A DNA stretch of 64,000 nucleotides from Lewinellaceae bacterium. GTDB lineage: Bacteria; Bacteroidota; Bacteroidia; Chitinophagales; Saprospiraceae. Positions 1 to 9,455 of the stretch are shown piece by piece; the first letter of the stretch is position 1, and each line of letters begins with the position of its first letter. The position numbers were made by a program, and so were the translations under genes. The DNA is taken from assembly GCA_020636215.1 (NCBI GenBank), contig JACJYG010000010.1:186001-250000 (forward strand), given 5' to 3'. The notes under the pieces were generated by a model. That model did no database searches and was not told where the DNA came from. It worked only from the letters and a program-made list of their open reading frames with translations.

Positions 1-288
1 GTGGAAAGGTTGCTCCGTATAGAAAAACGGCTGGAGGGGGCTAATCGTATGTTAGAGGAGTGGGCACCAGCTATCCGGGCCTATAACGAAAAGGTAATCC
101 AAGAACTGGAAGATGAAAAAGAAACTTTAATGATCCACTTTCAGGAGAACCATACTATTGCCACCGAACTCAACGCTCCATCAAACCTTAAAGATCAATT
201 GGAAGACATCCAAGCCCAACTCCGGGAAACCGACGACAAGTTGGCGTGGCAAATCGAAGAAAATACAGATAAAGTCTATGCCGAATGA
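1..288 (+). CDS. Coiled-coil protein, C-terminal part (5' end outside window)
   Basis: The reading frame is open from the first base (GTG) to a TGA at 286-288, so this is probably the end of a longer gene that begins upstream. The 95 visible residues are charged, lack cysteine and have the spacing of leucine, isoleucine and methionine expected of a long alpha-helix or coiled coil. No catalytic motif is visible. The stop overlaps the start of the radical SAM gene by 11 bp, which implies translational coupling and membership of the same operon as the radical SAM, second coiled-coil and AAA-CHAT-STAND genes downstream. It may be a structural or sensor partner, but the function is unknown. Confidence 0.6.
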   Translation: MERLLRIEKRLEGANRMLEEWAPAIRAYNEKVIQELEDEKETLMIHFQENHTIATELNAPSNLKDQLEDIQAQLRETDDKLAWQIEENTDKVYAE

Positions 289-859
289 TATCCCTCAGAA
301 CTTAAGCGGCCTGATCAACATTGCCGAATTATGCCCTTCTAGCGAAGCCTTGGGGCCTGGCAAGCGATTTGTCATTTGGGTTCAGGGATGCCCTTTTGAG
401 TGCAAAGGATGTATAGCGCCTGACTGGATACCCTTCCGCAAAGCTCACACAATGAGTATTGAAGAACTAGCTGAGCGGATAGTGGCCGAACCTGAGATCT
501 GCGGCCTTACAATATCCGGCGGAGAGCCTTTCATGCAAGCCTCCCGTCTTGCAACTTTGCTACGCAAAGTAAAGGCACAGCGCCCCTCCCTGAACGTGAT
601 CACTTTTTCCGGCTTTCGGATTAACCAGCTCAACTGGCAGGATGCACTGGCCCTGCTTGCTGAGACAGATGTGCTTATAGCCGGCCTTTTCGTGGAAAAA
701 CTAAACAACGGCAGAGGGCTTAAAGGATCTAGTAACCAAACTGTCCACTTCCTGACCCCATCTCTGCTCCCTTTCAAAGAGGAACTTGAAAACGGACAAC
801 GCGGCCTGGAATTCCACCTTCGGGTAGAAGGGGGGCATTTAATGGTAGGAATCCCCTGA
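278..859 (+). CDS. Radical SAM / 4Fe-4S single-cluster protein, NrdG-like
   Basis: This 193-residue protein carries the radical SAM signature Cys38-x3-Cys42-x2-Cys45 (GCPFECKGC), which binds a 4Fe-4S cluster and S-adenosylmethionine. A GGEPFMQ motif follows at about residue 85, and the C-terminal half has a 'DVLIAGLF...GSSNQ' pattern that resembles the anaerobic ribonucleotide reductase activase family (NrdG). The length matches small activase-type proteins. I chose the ATG at 278 over an upstream in-frame start at 158 because homology begins just after it and it gives an 11-bp overlap with the preceding gene. No nrdD is nearby, so a reductase-activating role is unlikely. Its place in front of an AAA-CHAT-STAND protein suggests it modifies or activates a partner in that system (inference). 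Confidence 0.8.
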   Translation: MPNDIPQNLSGLINIAELCPSSEALGPGKRFVIWVQGCPFECKGCIAPDWIPFRKAHTMSIEELAERIVAEPEICGLTISGGEPFMQASRLATLLRKVKAQRPSLNVITFSGFRINQLNWQDALALLAETDVLIAGLFVEKLNNGRGLKGSSNQTVHFLTPSLLPFKEELENGQRGLEFHLRVEGGHLMVGIP

Positions 860-908
860 ATTCTAATGAAAAAGCGATAATTATTTTCTAATAAACTATC
901 CTAATACG

Positions 909-2321
909 ATGAGTGGATTAAAATGGAGTGATATTGTAGATGGAGCTCGACATGTCAAAGATAAGGTAGAAAAAAGCATTCGGAACTTTGTCGATGGATT
1001 TCAGGCAAGTGTTGACTTGAGGAAAGCCATCAGCCAAACGCAGATGGAAAGCCGGCGCCAGATGGAAATTACTCGCCAGGATATTGAGAAAGAACGAAAA
1101 GCTCATCAGCGCAGCCTCGAGAAAATGCAGGGGGAAATCCGTGAAATGGCAGAACGCCATCATCAGGCGATGGAAGAACAGCGCAACGCCTTTTCAGAAG
1201 CCCAGCTTCAGCAACGAGAGGCCATATTGTCTGAAGTCAGTAGCCTCAAGGATTGGACGAGTGAGCAGTTGGATCGGCATGATGCCAAATTTGAAGCTAT
1301 CACTCAGCGCCATGAGAAAAAGATCAACCAACTCGAAGATGATGTACAACGTTTCATCCAACAGGAACAGGGGCAGGAACAACGGGCAGCTGATCTTATT
1401 TCGGGCATCGAGCTGATGATGGATGAATTTCAGGCAAAAGCAGCTATTCAGAAATTCGCTCCTAATGACATCCAGGAAGATATCCGCCCCATCCTTAATC
1501 ATGCAATATCCAATTTCAACAACCGCGATTTTCAATCGTCACTTGCCCGGAGCCAGGACGCTTTTCTCCAGCTTACCCGGCTCGACCGCAAAGTACTCCA
1601 AAAGCAAATGGAGTTCGACCGCCTTTACAATACCACCCTCGATGCTGCGACAACCTTCCTGGAAATGGTGCGTGAGAACAGAAAGATTAAACTGGAAGAA
1701 GGGGCTTATGTAGCCGAATTAGACTACTGGACCCGTGGGCAATATAGCGAACTTGAAAAAACAGCGCAACAACTGAAAGCAAAACTGGAGACAGAAAAGG
1801 AAAGCCCGGGTTTTACGACTGAAAAAGTCCGGAAAATCCTGGAACAGCTTGAAACACAGGAAGAAGAACGTAGGACATTGATCAGGACGACTATCGAGCG
1901 CGTGTACTCCTCACACAAGCGTGCCCAGCTTGCTGACCTTATCGAGCGTGCCCTGGGGACCCAAAACTTTCGTGTTGTCAATCAAGGGCGTGGCTTTGAA
2001 GGCAATGATCAAAGAGGATCCTATCTGATAAAGCTTAAAGCAGGGGATGGCGCAGAGATCGTTGCAGTGATCACACCAAACGAAAAGGCGAATACAAATA
2101 GCCTTTCTTTTAACACCTATAAAGACAAATCAGGAGAAGGTGCCAGATTAGGGCGTTGGGAGGAACTGAAAAAAGCTCTTGGCGCTTACGGCATAGCATT
2201 TGACAATGCAGGAGCCTCCGTTCAGGAAGAAGGTATCCGGGAGTTATACGATGTAGAAGGCCTTATTCAGGAAGGGAAGCTAATTCCCGAAGCAGTCAAG
2301 CACAAAGCCCGAATGATGTAA
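909..2321 (+). CDS. Long coiled-coil protein with C-terminal alpha/beta domain
   Basis: This 470-residue protein is not one I recognise. Residues about 15-165 form an uninterrupted, highly charged, Gln/Glu-rich coiled coil. A helical region follows at about 165-340. Residues 345-430 look like a compact alpha/beta domain with beta-type stretches (YLIKLKAG, EIVAVITP) and a terminal helix. There is no signal peptide or membrane segment, so it is probably cytoplasmic. It lies 49 bp after the radical SAM gene and 37 bp before the AAA-CHAT-STAND gene, which fits one transcript. The architecture fits a scaffold or trigger that oligomerises, possibly presenting a signal to the ATPase/protease protein, but that is inference. 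Confidence 0.75.
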   Translation: MSGLKWSDIVDGARHVKDKVEKSIRNFVDGFQASVDLRKAISQTQMESRRQMEITRQDIEKERKAHQRSLEKMQGEIREMAERHHQAMEEQRNAFSEAQLQQREAILSEVSSLKDWTSEQLDRHDAKFEAITQRHEKKINQLEDDVQRFIQQEQGQEQRAADLISGIELMMDEFQAKAAIQKFAPNDIQEDIRPILNHAISNFNNRDFQSSLARSQDAFLQLTRLDRKVLQKQMEFDRLYNTTLDAATTFLEMVRENRKIKLEEGAYVAELDYWTRGQYSELEKTAQQLKAKLETEKESPGFTTEKVRKILEQLETQEEERRTLIRTTIERVYSSHKRAQLADLIERALGTQNFRVVNQGRGFEGNDQRGSYLIKLKAGDGAEIVAVITPNEKANTNSLSFNTYKDKSGEGARLGRWEELKKALGAYGIAFDNAGASVQEEGIRELYDVEGLIQEGKLIPEAVKHKARMM

Positions 2322-2358
2322 ATACGAACTACCATTTTCAATTGTCCAATTCCATCTC

Positions 2359-5300
2359 ATGCCTGTAAAAAGGATTGAAGCCAACCTCAATTTCTTATCC
2401 AGAAGCGGCCCGGTTTTGTGTATCTATGGCCAGGTTAATGACGATTTTATAGCGCCTTCCGACTATATACCCAAAAACCTGGAATGGATACTTGCAGAGT
2501 ATTTGCGGAACAATGGTTATGATTGCGTTGTATTTTATAGTTCAAAACAGGGCTTATATGCCTTGGACGTGCAGTCCAAATTATTCTGCCAGGCAGATGG
2601 CGCCAGCCAGATTGATTCCAGGGTGTCTTCCTCCTCTCCAGACGACCGTCGCCCTTTGGGAAGCCTTAACCTCTATTTACCAGAACCCGAAGCCGCAGAT
2701 ACAGGGGCATCGGAAGACGAACCGCTCACCGAAGAAGAAAAGCCTCCCTTTATTATAGCCAAAGGCCATTTCAGTGCATTTGCTACGATGGAGGCTATAA
2801 TGACCCGCAGGAAAGTTCGCACAGCAGTTGTTATTCCCCATTTTGACGAAATCCGGATTGGTGGCGAAGTTGAAAACCAATGGCAGGACATACTCCGGAA
2901 CTGGATTAAGCTGCCTTCCGTCTCCCGGAATAAATGTATAATTGTTTTTAACAATGGGTCTGCCGATGAAATCCTGCAAGCCCTGGAAGAAAGAGGTTAC
3001 AATCAGCTCTACGAATATTTGTCGGGAAAGTTAAACCGCCGGCAAGGAGGGCTACTCAATGAGATGCTATCGATTTCCATTCCCGAAGAAGACGAGATCC
3101 GGCGTTTATTGCACCGCCGGCGGCTCCTTGAAAGCTTACCACTCCACTGGAAGAAGCTGGACAGGATAATACATAAGTTGAGGGTAAAGGGCCTTACACT
3201 GAGAGAACTGGCCCTGGAGCCGTTACCTGAGGCAGATGCTCAAACCCCCATGGAAGAGTTGATGTCGATGATCGGGCTGAAAAAGGTGAAAGAGTTGATT
3301 CAGGATCGCCTGGACGCCGCTCGTTTTTTTCGGGATAATCCTGGAGTAAGTAGCATTAAAAATAGCCGGCGCCATTTGATATTTACCGGCAACCCAGGTA
3401 CGGGAAAGACTACCGTGGCCAAGTTGGTTGGACAAATATACAAAGAAGCAGGTTTGCTGAAGACCGGTAATGTTATCCCTGTTTCGCAACAGGATTTAGT
3501 CGCCGATCACTTGGGTGGCACGGCAAAGGCAACAGCGGCCTGGTGTGAACGGGCATTAGGAGGGATATTGTTTATCGATGAGGCATATGCCCTCTTTCGA
3601 AACGAACAGGACAGTTTTGGCCGGCAGGCCATAGATGTTCTGAACCAGTATATGGAAGAAAAGCGCGACGATTTGATGGTCATCCTCGCTGGTTACCAAG
3701 ACGAAATGCAGCAACTGTTTGAAGCTAATCCCGGATTCAGGAGCCGCTTCCCTCACCTGATAGAATTTGAAGACTATACACCAGAAGAGCTGTACCAGAT
3801 TTTTGAATTAAAATTGAAAGTATCAGGCCTGAACGCCAATGAAGTGTTGCTCAAACAGGTAGAAACTGTACTACAAAACTTCCATTTTCGGCGGGGTAAA
3901 CACTTTGGTAATGCGCGGGAGGTCGACACGCTCTTTGAAGGAATCGTAGAAAGGAACCGAGCACGGCTGGGCCGCTCAGGTGATCCCAATGTAACCGAAT
4001 TATCTCCAATAGACCTCCCCGAAAATTATACCCAATTCCTGTCCTTTGGTTTCGATGAGGACGCTCTTTCAGAAGCCATGGAAGAACTGAACAGCATGGT
4101 TGGACTCCAACAGGTAAAGGACCTCATACAAGAAATCATCAAAGAGAACAAATTCGAGCTCCTATCTGCAAGAAACAAATCCCGGAAGGAGAGTCAATTC
4201 AAGCGCAACTTCGTATTTGCCGGAAACCCCGGAACGGGGAAAACGACTGTCGCCAAACTTATGGGAAGGATTTGTAAAGCCCTTGGGATGATCCCTACTG
4301 ATAAGGTCAAAAATGTCAGCCGAAGCGATCTTGTTGCCGGGTACGTTGGGCAAACAGCCGAAAAAACAAGAAAGGTGGTTGAAGATGCTCGTGATGGGGT
4401 TTTATTCATTGATGAAGCTTACAGCCTCGTTCAGGGGGGAATGAATGACTTTGGCCCGGAAGCAGTTAAAGAACTGGTGAATCAGATGACCGTTTATCAG
4501 CAGCGCCTGGTTGTTATCGTAGCAGGCTACCCTGGAGAAATGGAATACTTTCTGACGAGTGACCCCGGGTTACAGTCCCGGTTTAATATGACCCTGCATT
4601 TCGAAGATTACAATGCAGAACAATTATACACTATCTTCGAAAACCTCGCCCGAAAAGAACAAATGGATATTAGCCCTGAGGCTCAGGGAAAGGTTAGGCC
4701 ATACTTTGAAGCAATTTGCCGGAATGCAGTCCGGGGATTTGGAAATGCCCGTGAAGTGCAACGCTTTTTCAATGAAGTTTACCAAAAATTTAAGAGCCGT
4801 GTAATTCAGCCGCTGGCAAGGGGAGAGGCCATCGCCTATTGTTTCCTCCCTGAAGATATTCCTGCCTACGGCAAGCTCAAAGGGACAATCCCGGGCCAGA
4901 ACCTCCCCTCCGCCAGGGTAATGGCTTCCCGTTACATCAGTGATGCAGGGCGTTCTATGGCGGTAGGCTTACGGCCAGCGCTTCCGACACGAAAGCAATT
5001 CCAGGCCCCTCCCAGGGTTTATCTTGCCTTCGCCCATGATAAAAATACCCCTCTCCCGGAGCTTCATCAGGAGTACCAGGACCTCTCCCGCTTATTAAGG
5101 CCACTTGATAAAAACGGTGCGATCCGGATGCTGGTGAACGAGTATACAGAAACGGATACCATTTTTGAACAATTTAACCTTTTTAAAGACGAAATCTGCC
5201 TTTTCCACTACGGCGGCCATGCTGACGGTCAAGGCCTGCATCTCAATAGTTCCTCAGGCAACAATGAAAAGGCTTATGCTGAAGGGCTTGCACGATTGTT

Positions 5301-8208
5301 TGCCCAAAGCCTGAAATTACAATGCGTGTTTCTAAACGGCTGTGCCACTATTGAACAGGTAGAAACACTGCTGGAAGCCGGAGTCAAAGCCGTTATCGCT
5401 ACGCAAGCTCCTGTAGGAGATAAAAAAGCAGCTCTTTTCGCCAAGGCTTTTTACGAAGTACTTGTCGGCGGCTCTCCTCTTCAGGAAGCCTTCGAGGCAG
5501 GCCGGGCAAGGGTTGGAGCTTCTTACCCGGAATTCCAAATCAACCAGGAAGCATACAGAGGGGTCATTTTAGCCGAGGAGAGCCAGGATTTCCCCTGGGG
5601 CTTGTTTTACCAGGATGAAACAGTACTCAATTGGAGCCTGCCAACTCATTCCAACTATCTGGCCAAGGACCTTACCCAGCTCCCGGCTTATGCTACCGGA
5701 CAGCTATTGGGCAGGAGCCAGGAACTTGAACAGATTCACGATTACCTCGGAAAAAAGGAGTTGCCGATGTTAATCCGAGGTATGGGAGGCATAGGTAAGT
5801 CTTCACTGGCAAAGGCCTATCTGCGCAAGTATTACGATCAATTTAACCACATTGCCTGGATTGACGGCCAGGAGGGAGCCCGGGCCGGTTTTTTGAAAGA
5901 AAAAAGGCTGATTCACTGTTTAGGGTTGGAAGAGGATTTTCAGAAATACCGGGACAATTCCCAACTCTTCGAGCTAATAATGACCAGGTTGCGTGATGTA
6001 GAAGGTAGCGGCCTGCTCATCCTCGATGATCCAAAGGACATGATGTTTGAAGAACTCGAGGCTCTCCCCAAACCACCTAATTGGAGTATTCTGATCACTT
6101 CACGCCATCAGATTCAAAACTGCGAGGTTCTTCAACTTGGGCAACTCCCTCAACAACCTGCCGAGATGCTCTTTCGTAAGCACTTTCATAGAGAAGAAGT
6201 TGATAGCGAAGCCTTGTCACGGTTGTTTGCCCTGATAGATTATCACCCATTGGTGATCGAACTGCTAGCCAAAACACTACAGAACAATTTTAACCTGGAA
6301 GGCGTAGAGAGCTTAATCACACCGCTTAGCCAACCGGCATGGGATAGCAAGCCCCTGGGCGTGAATGTCGATCTTTCTTTTGCCGATGGAGAAAAACAAA
6401 TACTGCAGCATCTTCACTCCATTTTCTCCCTAGCCAATGACTCCAAAGGCGGCACTGGCATGACAGACCATCAACTGGACATCCTTCGCAAGTTCTCGGC
6501 ACTACCGGCCCAGTTTATACACGGAAAAATATTACAGGAACTGATTGCTGTCAGTAAACAACACCAGAATAGTTTTATTAATGACCTTACAGCCCTGGTG
6601 AACAGAGGCTGGCTGGAGAATAATGGGCAAGCTCATTTCCGCATGCACCCCCTCATTCAGGTTATGTGCCTGGGCCAGTTGGAGCCAAGCCTCGAAGATT
6701 GTGCTTCGATAATATCTGGAGTAACAGATCGGCTTGAATTTGACCCTTTCACTGACCGGTTCCTCGACAAGATCATGTGGAGTTCTTTTGCTGAGCGCCT
6801 ATTAAAACTTTTTGGATGGAAGGAAGAGCAGATGACCAACCTGGCCATCCACCTCTGTGCCTTACTCAATGAAGGCGGAAATCACCAACGGGTGATCAGC
6901 CTGCTACAGAAACCATTAGCGTACTATTTGGAAACAGCCGGACAAGATGACCCTACTACAGTAACCATCCAAATGCAACTAGGGATTGCCTACCGCAACT
7001 TGGGTAAACTCAAGGAAAGTAAAGAGCTTATGGAGCGTTCGGCTGAAGTGTTTAGCAACCTTCTGGATAGCGAAGAGGTAAGGGGAACTCCAGAAATGCT
7101 GATCTTTTTTAAAGAGCACCTTGGCATTACTCAATATATGAATGGTGAATATGATCAAGCAAAACAGTTCATGGAATCTGCTCTGGAGCTTTATCAGAAA
7201 CACTATTCCGACTCTGGCGCCACTCAACAGATCTTTCAATGGAAAATATTACTGTGTCATATTTACCGAGAATTAGGTGACGATGATAAAGCCATTGAGA
7301 CAGGGAGAACAACCAGAGAAGAAATATTATTAACTACAGGAGCTGAACAAAACCCATTCGTGGCCAGGATAAATATTGCTCTTGCCCTTGCTCTTCTTGA
7401 AAAAGGCAATGAACTGGAAGCCTCTGAACTGTTGGAAGACGCCAATCAAATATTGCTAGAACAATACGGCGAAGGACATTATGAATTAACGGCAATCCAA
7501 TCCGTTCTTTGCCTATTTTACTTAGACAAAGGAAAGGTTGAAAGCTCGCTCGAGCAGCTAACCAAAATTGCCGACGCCATAGAAGCAAGGTATGGAAAAT
7601 TGCACCCTCAATACGCAGAATGTAGATTATTCATTGGCCTTGGAAAATCTTACAAAGCTACTCTTTTGGAAAATGACCCGGAAGCAGCAACTGCACTCAC
7701 TTGGGAAGGCCTGGAAAATATCGGTGAGGCCATGCATATCTTCCATGAAACAACAGGGCAAGACACACTTTACCAATCCACCTCTCCAACCCAAATGGGG
7801 TTGATGGCAATGAATACCGACAGCCCGCCTGAAAAAGTGGAAAGCCTCCTGGCAGAAACCTATCAACAAAACCTGGAACGCTATGGAACTCAGCATCTCA
7901 ATACCCTCGACAGCCATTTCGGTTTGCTATTTTTCCGAATTATAAACAAAAACGACCTGGAAGCACTTCCCCTGTGTGAACAGACGCTAGCTGAATTTGC
8001 CCAGATAGCCGACTCTGACAACATGGATACAGGGCTTTACACAATACTGCTAAGCTATTGCCATAAATACGCTGGCAACTTCAACCGGGCTAAAGAAGTT
8101 TTTGAGGAAGGTAGAGAAAGGATCAACAGCGCAATGGGCTATAACAAATGGGGGGATACTCTTGTCAATATGCTCCAGGCTGGTTTCCAGGCTATTGAAC
8201 CTTTCTAA
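2359..8208 (+). CDS. Multidomain AAA+ (x2) - CHAT protease - STAND NTPase - TPR protein
   Basis: This is a 1949-residue conflict-type signalling protein. Residues 1-290 look like a degenerate AAA+ module: there is no Walker A, but a strand-plus-lid pattern (IIVFNN, then SIPEEDEIRRLL) is present. Two CbxX/CfqX (SpoVK/EccA-like) AAA+ modules follow: Walker A GNPGTGKTT at about 344 and Walker B ILFIDE at 403-408, then Walker A at about 622 and Walker B GVLFIDEA at 680-687. A CHAT caspase-like domain spans about 885-1085, with the likely catalytic pair His954 (HYGGH) and Cys995 (NGC). A STAND/NB-ARC-like NTPase follows: P-loop GMGGIGKSS at 1141, Walker B LLILDD near 1220, ITSR near 1245 and an HPLVIELL motif. 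TPR-like helical repeats run from about 1500 to the end. It is the last gene of the cluster. The likely role is a protease effector held in check by ATPases and released on sensing a trigger. Domain calls are from motifs; the biological role is inferred. Confidence 0.88.
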   Translation: MPVKRIEANLNFLSRSGPVLCIYGQVNDDFIAPSDYIPKNLEWILAEYLRNNGYDCVVFYSSKQGLYALDVQSKLFCQADGASQIDSRVSSSSPDDRRPLGSLNLYLPEPEAADTGASEDEPLTEEEKPPFIIAKGHFSAFATMEAIMTRRKVRTAVVIPHFDEIRIGGEVENQWQDILRNWIKLPSVSRNKCIIVFNNGSADEILQALEERGYNQLYEYLSGKLNRRQGGLLNEMLSISIPEEDEIRRLLHRRRLLESLPLHWKKLDRIIHKLRVKGLTLRELALEPLPEADAQTPMEELMSMIGLKKVKELIQDRLDAARFFRDNPGVSSIKNSRRHLIFTGNPGTGKTTVAKLVGQIYKEAGLLKTGNVIPVSQQDLVADHLGGTAKATAAWCERALGGILFIDEAYALFRNEQDSFGRQAIDVLNQYMEEKRDDLMVILAGYQDEMQQLFEANPGFRSRFPHLIEFEDYTPEELYQIFELKLKVSGLNANEVLLKQVETVLQNFHFRRGKHFGNAREVDTLFEGIVERNRARLGRSGDPNVTELSPIDLPENYTQFLSFGFDEDALSEAMEELNSMVGLQQVKDLIQEIIKENKFELLSARNKSRKESQFKRNFVFAGNPGTGKTTVAKLMGRICKALGMIPTDKVKNVSRSDLVAGYVGQTAEKTRKVVEDARDGVLFIDEAYSLVQGGMNDFGPEAVKELVNQMTVYQQRLVVIVAGYPGEMEYFLTSDPGLQSRFNMTLHFEDYNAEQLYTIFENLARKEQMDISPEAQGKVRPYFEAICRNAVRGFGNAREVQRFFNEVYQKFKSRVIQPLARGEAIAYCFLPEDIPAYGKLKGTIPGQNLPSARVMASRYISDAGRSMAVGLRPALPTRKQFQAPPRVYLAFAHDKNTPLPELHQEYQDLSRLLRPLDKNGAIRMLVNEYTETDTIFEQFNLFKDEICLFHYGGHADGQGLHLNSSSGNNEKAYAEGLARLFAQSLKLQCVFLNGCATIEQVETLLEAGVKAVIATQAPVGDKKAALFAKAFYEVLVGGSPLQEAFEAGRARVGASYPEFQINQEAYRGVILAEESQDFPWGLFYQDETVLNWSLPTHSNYLAKDLTQLPAYATGQLLGRSQELEQIHDYLGKKELPMLIRGMGGIGKSSLAKAYLRKYYDQFNHIAWIDGQEGARAGFLKEKRLIHCLGLEEDFQKYRDNSQLFELIMTRLRDVEGSGLLILDDPKDMMFEELEALPKPPNWSILITSRHQIQNCEVLQLGQLPQQPAEMLFRKHFHREEVDSEALSRLFALIDYHPLVIELLAKTLQNNFNLEGVESLITPLSQPAWDSKPLGVNVDLSFADGEKQILQHLHSIFSLANDSKGGTGMTDHQLDILRKFSALPAQFIHGKILQELIAVSKQHQNSFINDLTALVNRGWLENNGQAHFRMHPLIQVMCLGQLEPSLEDCASIISGVTDRLEFDPFTDRFLDKIMWSSFAERLLKLFGWKEEQMTNLAIHLCALLNEGGNHQRVISLLQKPLAYYLETAGQDDPTTVTIQMQLGIAYRNLGKLKESKELMERSAEVFSNLLDSEEVRGTPEMLIFFKEHLGITQYMNGEYDQAKQFMESALELYQKHYSDSGATQQIFQWKILLCHIYRELGDDDKAIETGRTTREEILLTTGAEQNPFVARINIALALALLEKGNELEASELLEDANQILLEQYGEGHYELTAIQSVLCLFYLDKGKVESSLEQLTKIADAIEARYGKLHPQYAECRLFIGLGKSYKATLLENDPEAATALTWEGLENIGEAMHIFHETTGQDTLYQSTSPTQMGLMAMNTDSPPEKVESLLAETYQQNLERYGTQHLNTLDSHFGLLFFRIINKNDLEALPLCEQTLAEFAQIADSDNMDTGLYTILLSYCHKYAGNFNRAKEVFEEGRERINSAMGYNKWGDTLVNMLQAGFQAIEPF

Positions 8209-8514
8209 AAAGAAAAGGCTGCTACACTTACACACCGCCGCCTTTCTAAATGGAAAACAGCCTGCAAGGCCATCCAAAAGTTTTGTAGCCCCCCGCCTCG
8301 GGATGGGCGCAGCCAATCCCTCTTCTCTGCAACAATAACTCCCATTCCCCAATATTCGCCGGGGCACTGCGCAGGACGTCAGAGTACCAACCTTCCTCGC
8401 TGAAAAAAACATAGCATTGATTTAAGTCATTGACAGTCAATAGTGAATTGAATATTATTATTGTGTTGTTATAACTGCTTTACCTTCCATCATTGACCCC
8501 CAAAAACGAATGCC
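8209..8514. other. Non-coding gap of 306 bp
   Basis: This is the gap between the end of the AAA-CHAT-STAND gene and the methyltransferase gene. Just after the stop codon, AAAGGC (about 8213-8220) and GCCTTT (about 8241-8248) can pair as an imperfect hairpin that could end the upstream transcript, but there is no clear T-run. The second half is AT-rich and probably holds the methyltransferase promoter; I cannot place it with confidence. No ORF here looks real. Confidence 0.35.
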
Positions 8515-9417
8515 ATGGCTAGTAAACAAGACATTGATTTCATCTATACAACTCTGGATAAGATCTACCGGATGAGCCAGGGCGATACCGCCGATTTTAG
8601 TGGCGCTATGTACAATGGCGATTACTCAATGACACTCGAAGCGGCCCAACTTGCCAAGCACGATTTTATCACTGATAATCTCAATATCCGCGCAGGGAGC
8701 AGTGTGTTGGATATGGGATGCGGATGGGGCCCGATGTTGAATCACTTTCGAAAAATAGGGGCAAAAGGGGTTGGGCTGACCCTGTCGGATGGACAGTATC
8801 AAGCCTGTAAGCAAAACGGTTTTGAAGTATATGTCAAGGATGTGCGGACGGTGAAACCTGATGATTACGGTACTTTTGATGCCGTCGTTTCGCTAGGTGC
8901 CTTTGAGCACTTTTGTTCCCTGGAGGATTACAATGCCGGCAGGCAGGAAGATGTGTACCGGAATTTCTTTGAAACGGTGTACAACCTATTGCCTAAAGGC
9001 GGCCGGTTTTTTCTCCAGACCATGGTAATTACGGATAAAATGCCCGCGCCCGAAGAGATGGACATCAATGCCGATAAAAATTCTGATGCCTACATCTGCG
9101 CATTGGTGCTGAAGCTCCATCCAGGCTCCTGGTTGCCTCTGGGCTCAGAAATGCTCATCAGGGATGCAGCGTCCTATTTTAAAATGATCAATATCAGCAG
9201 TGGCCGGCTCGACTATATCAAAACTATACAAGAGTGGAACAAGAACTTTCGGCGTTTCAATCTTCGTAAATACGCATTATTGTTGAGGATGGGCTACGAA
9301 TGCCTGGCCAGAAAGGAATACCGGCACTTAATACCGGTATTCCTGACCAGCCCCATCAAAGTTTGTTTTGAACGCGAACTGATGGAGCACTATCGGATCG
9401 TGTTTGAGCGCTTGTAG
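8515..9417 (+). CDS. Class I SAM methyltransferase, cyclopropane-fatty-acid-synthase-like
   Basis: This 300-residue protein has methyltransferase motif I as VLDMGCGWG (about residues 63-71). A post-I acidic/hydrophobic strand and an AVVSLGAFEHF motif near 125-135 follow, as in the CFA synthase/mycolic acid methyltransferase group. Members of this group methylate or cyclopropanate lipid acyl chains or other small substrates. It is shorter than typical CFA synthases (about 380 residues) and lacks their N-terminal region, so the substrate is uncertain. It stands alone, separated from the conflict cluster by 306 bp, and is followed by a convergent gene on the other strand. Confidence 0.75.
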   Translation: MASKQDIDFIYTTLDKIYRMSQGDTADFSGAMYNGDYSMTLEAAQLAKHDFITDNLNIRAGSSVLDMGCGWGPMLNHFRKIGAKGVGLTLSDGQYQACKQNGFEVYVKDVRTVKPDDYGTFDAVVSLGAFEHFCSLEDYNAGRQEDVYRNFFETVYNLLPKGGRFFLQTMVITDKMPAPEEMDINADKNSDAYICALVLKLHPGSWLPLGSEMLIRDAASYFKMINISSGRLDYIKTIQEWNKNFRRFNLRKYALLLRMGYECLARKEYRHLIPVFLTSPIKVCFERELMEHYRIVFERL

Positions 9418-9455
9418 AAAAAGGATGATCTAATCACCCCACTTTGGCGAATTCC

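Noticed and set aside
278..859. Calling the radical SAM gene nrdG
   Set aside because: The fold and signature fit NrdG-like activases, but no anaerobic ribonucleotide reductase gene (nrdD) is present and the operon points to another role.
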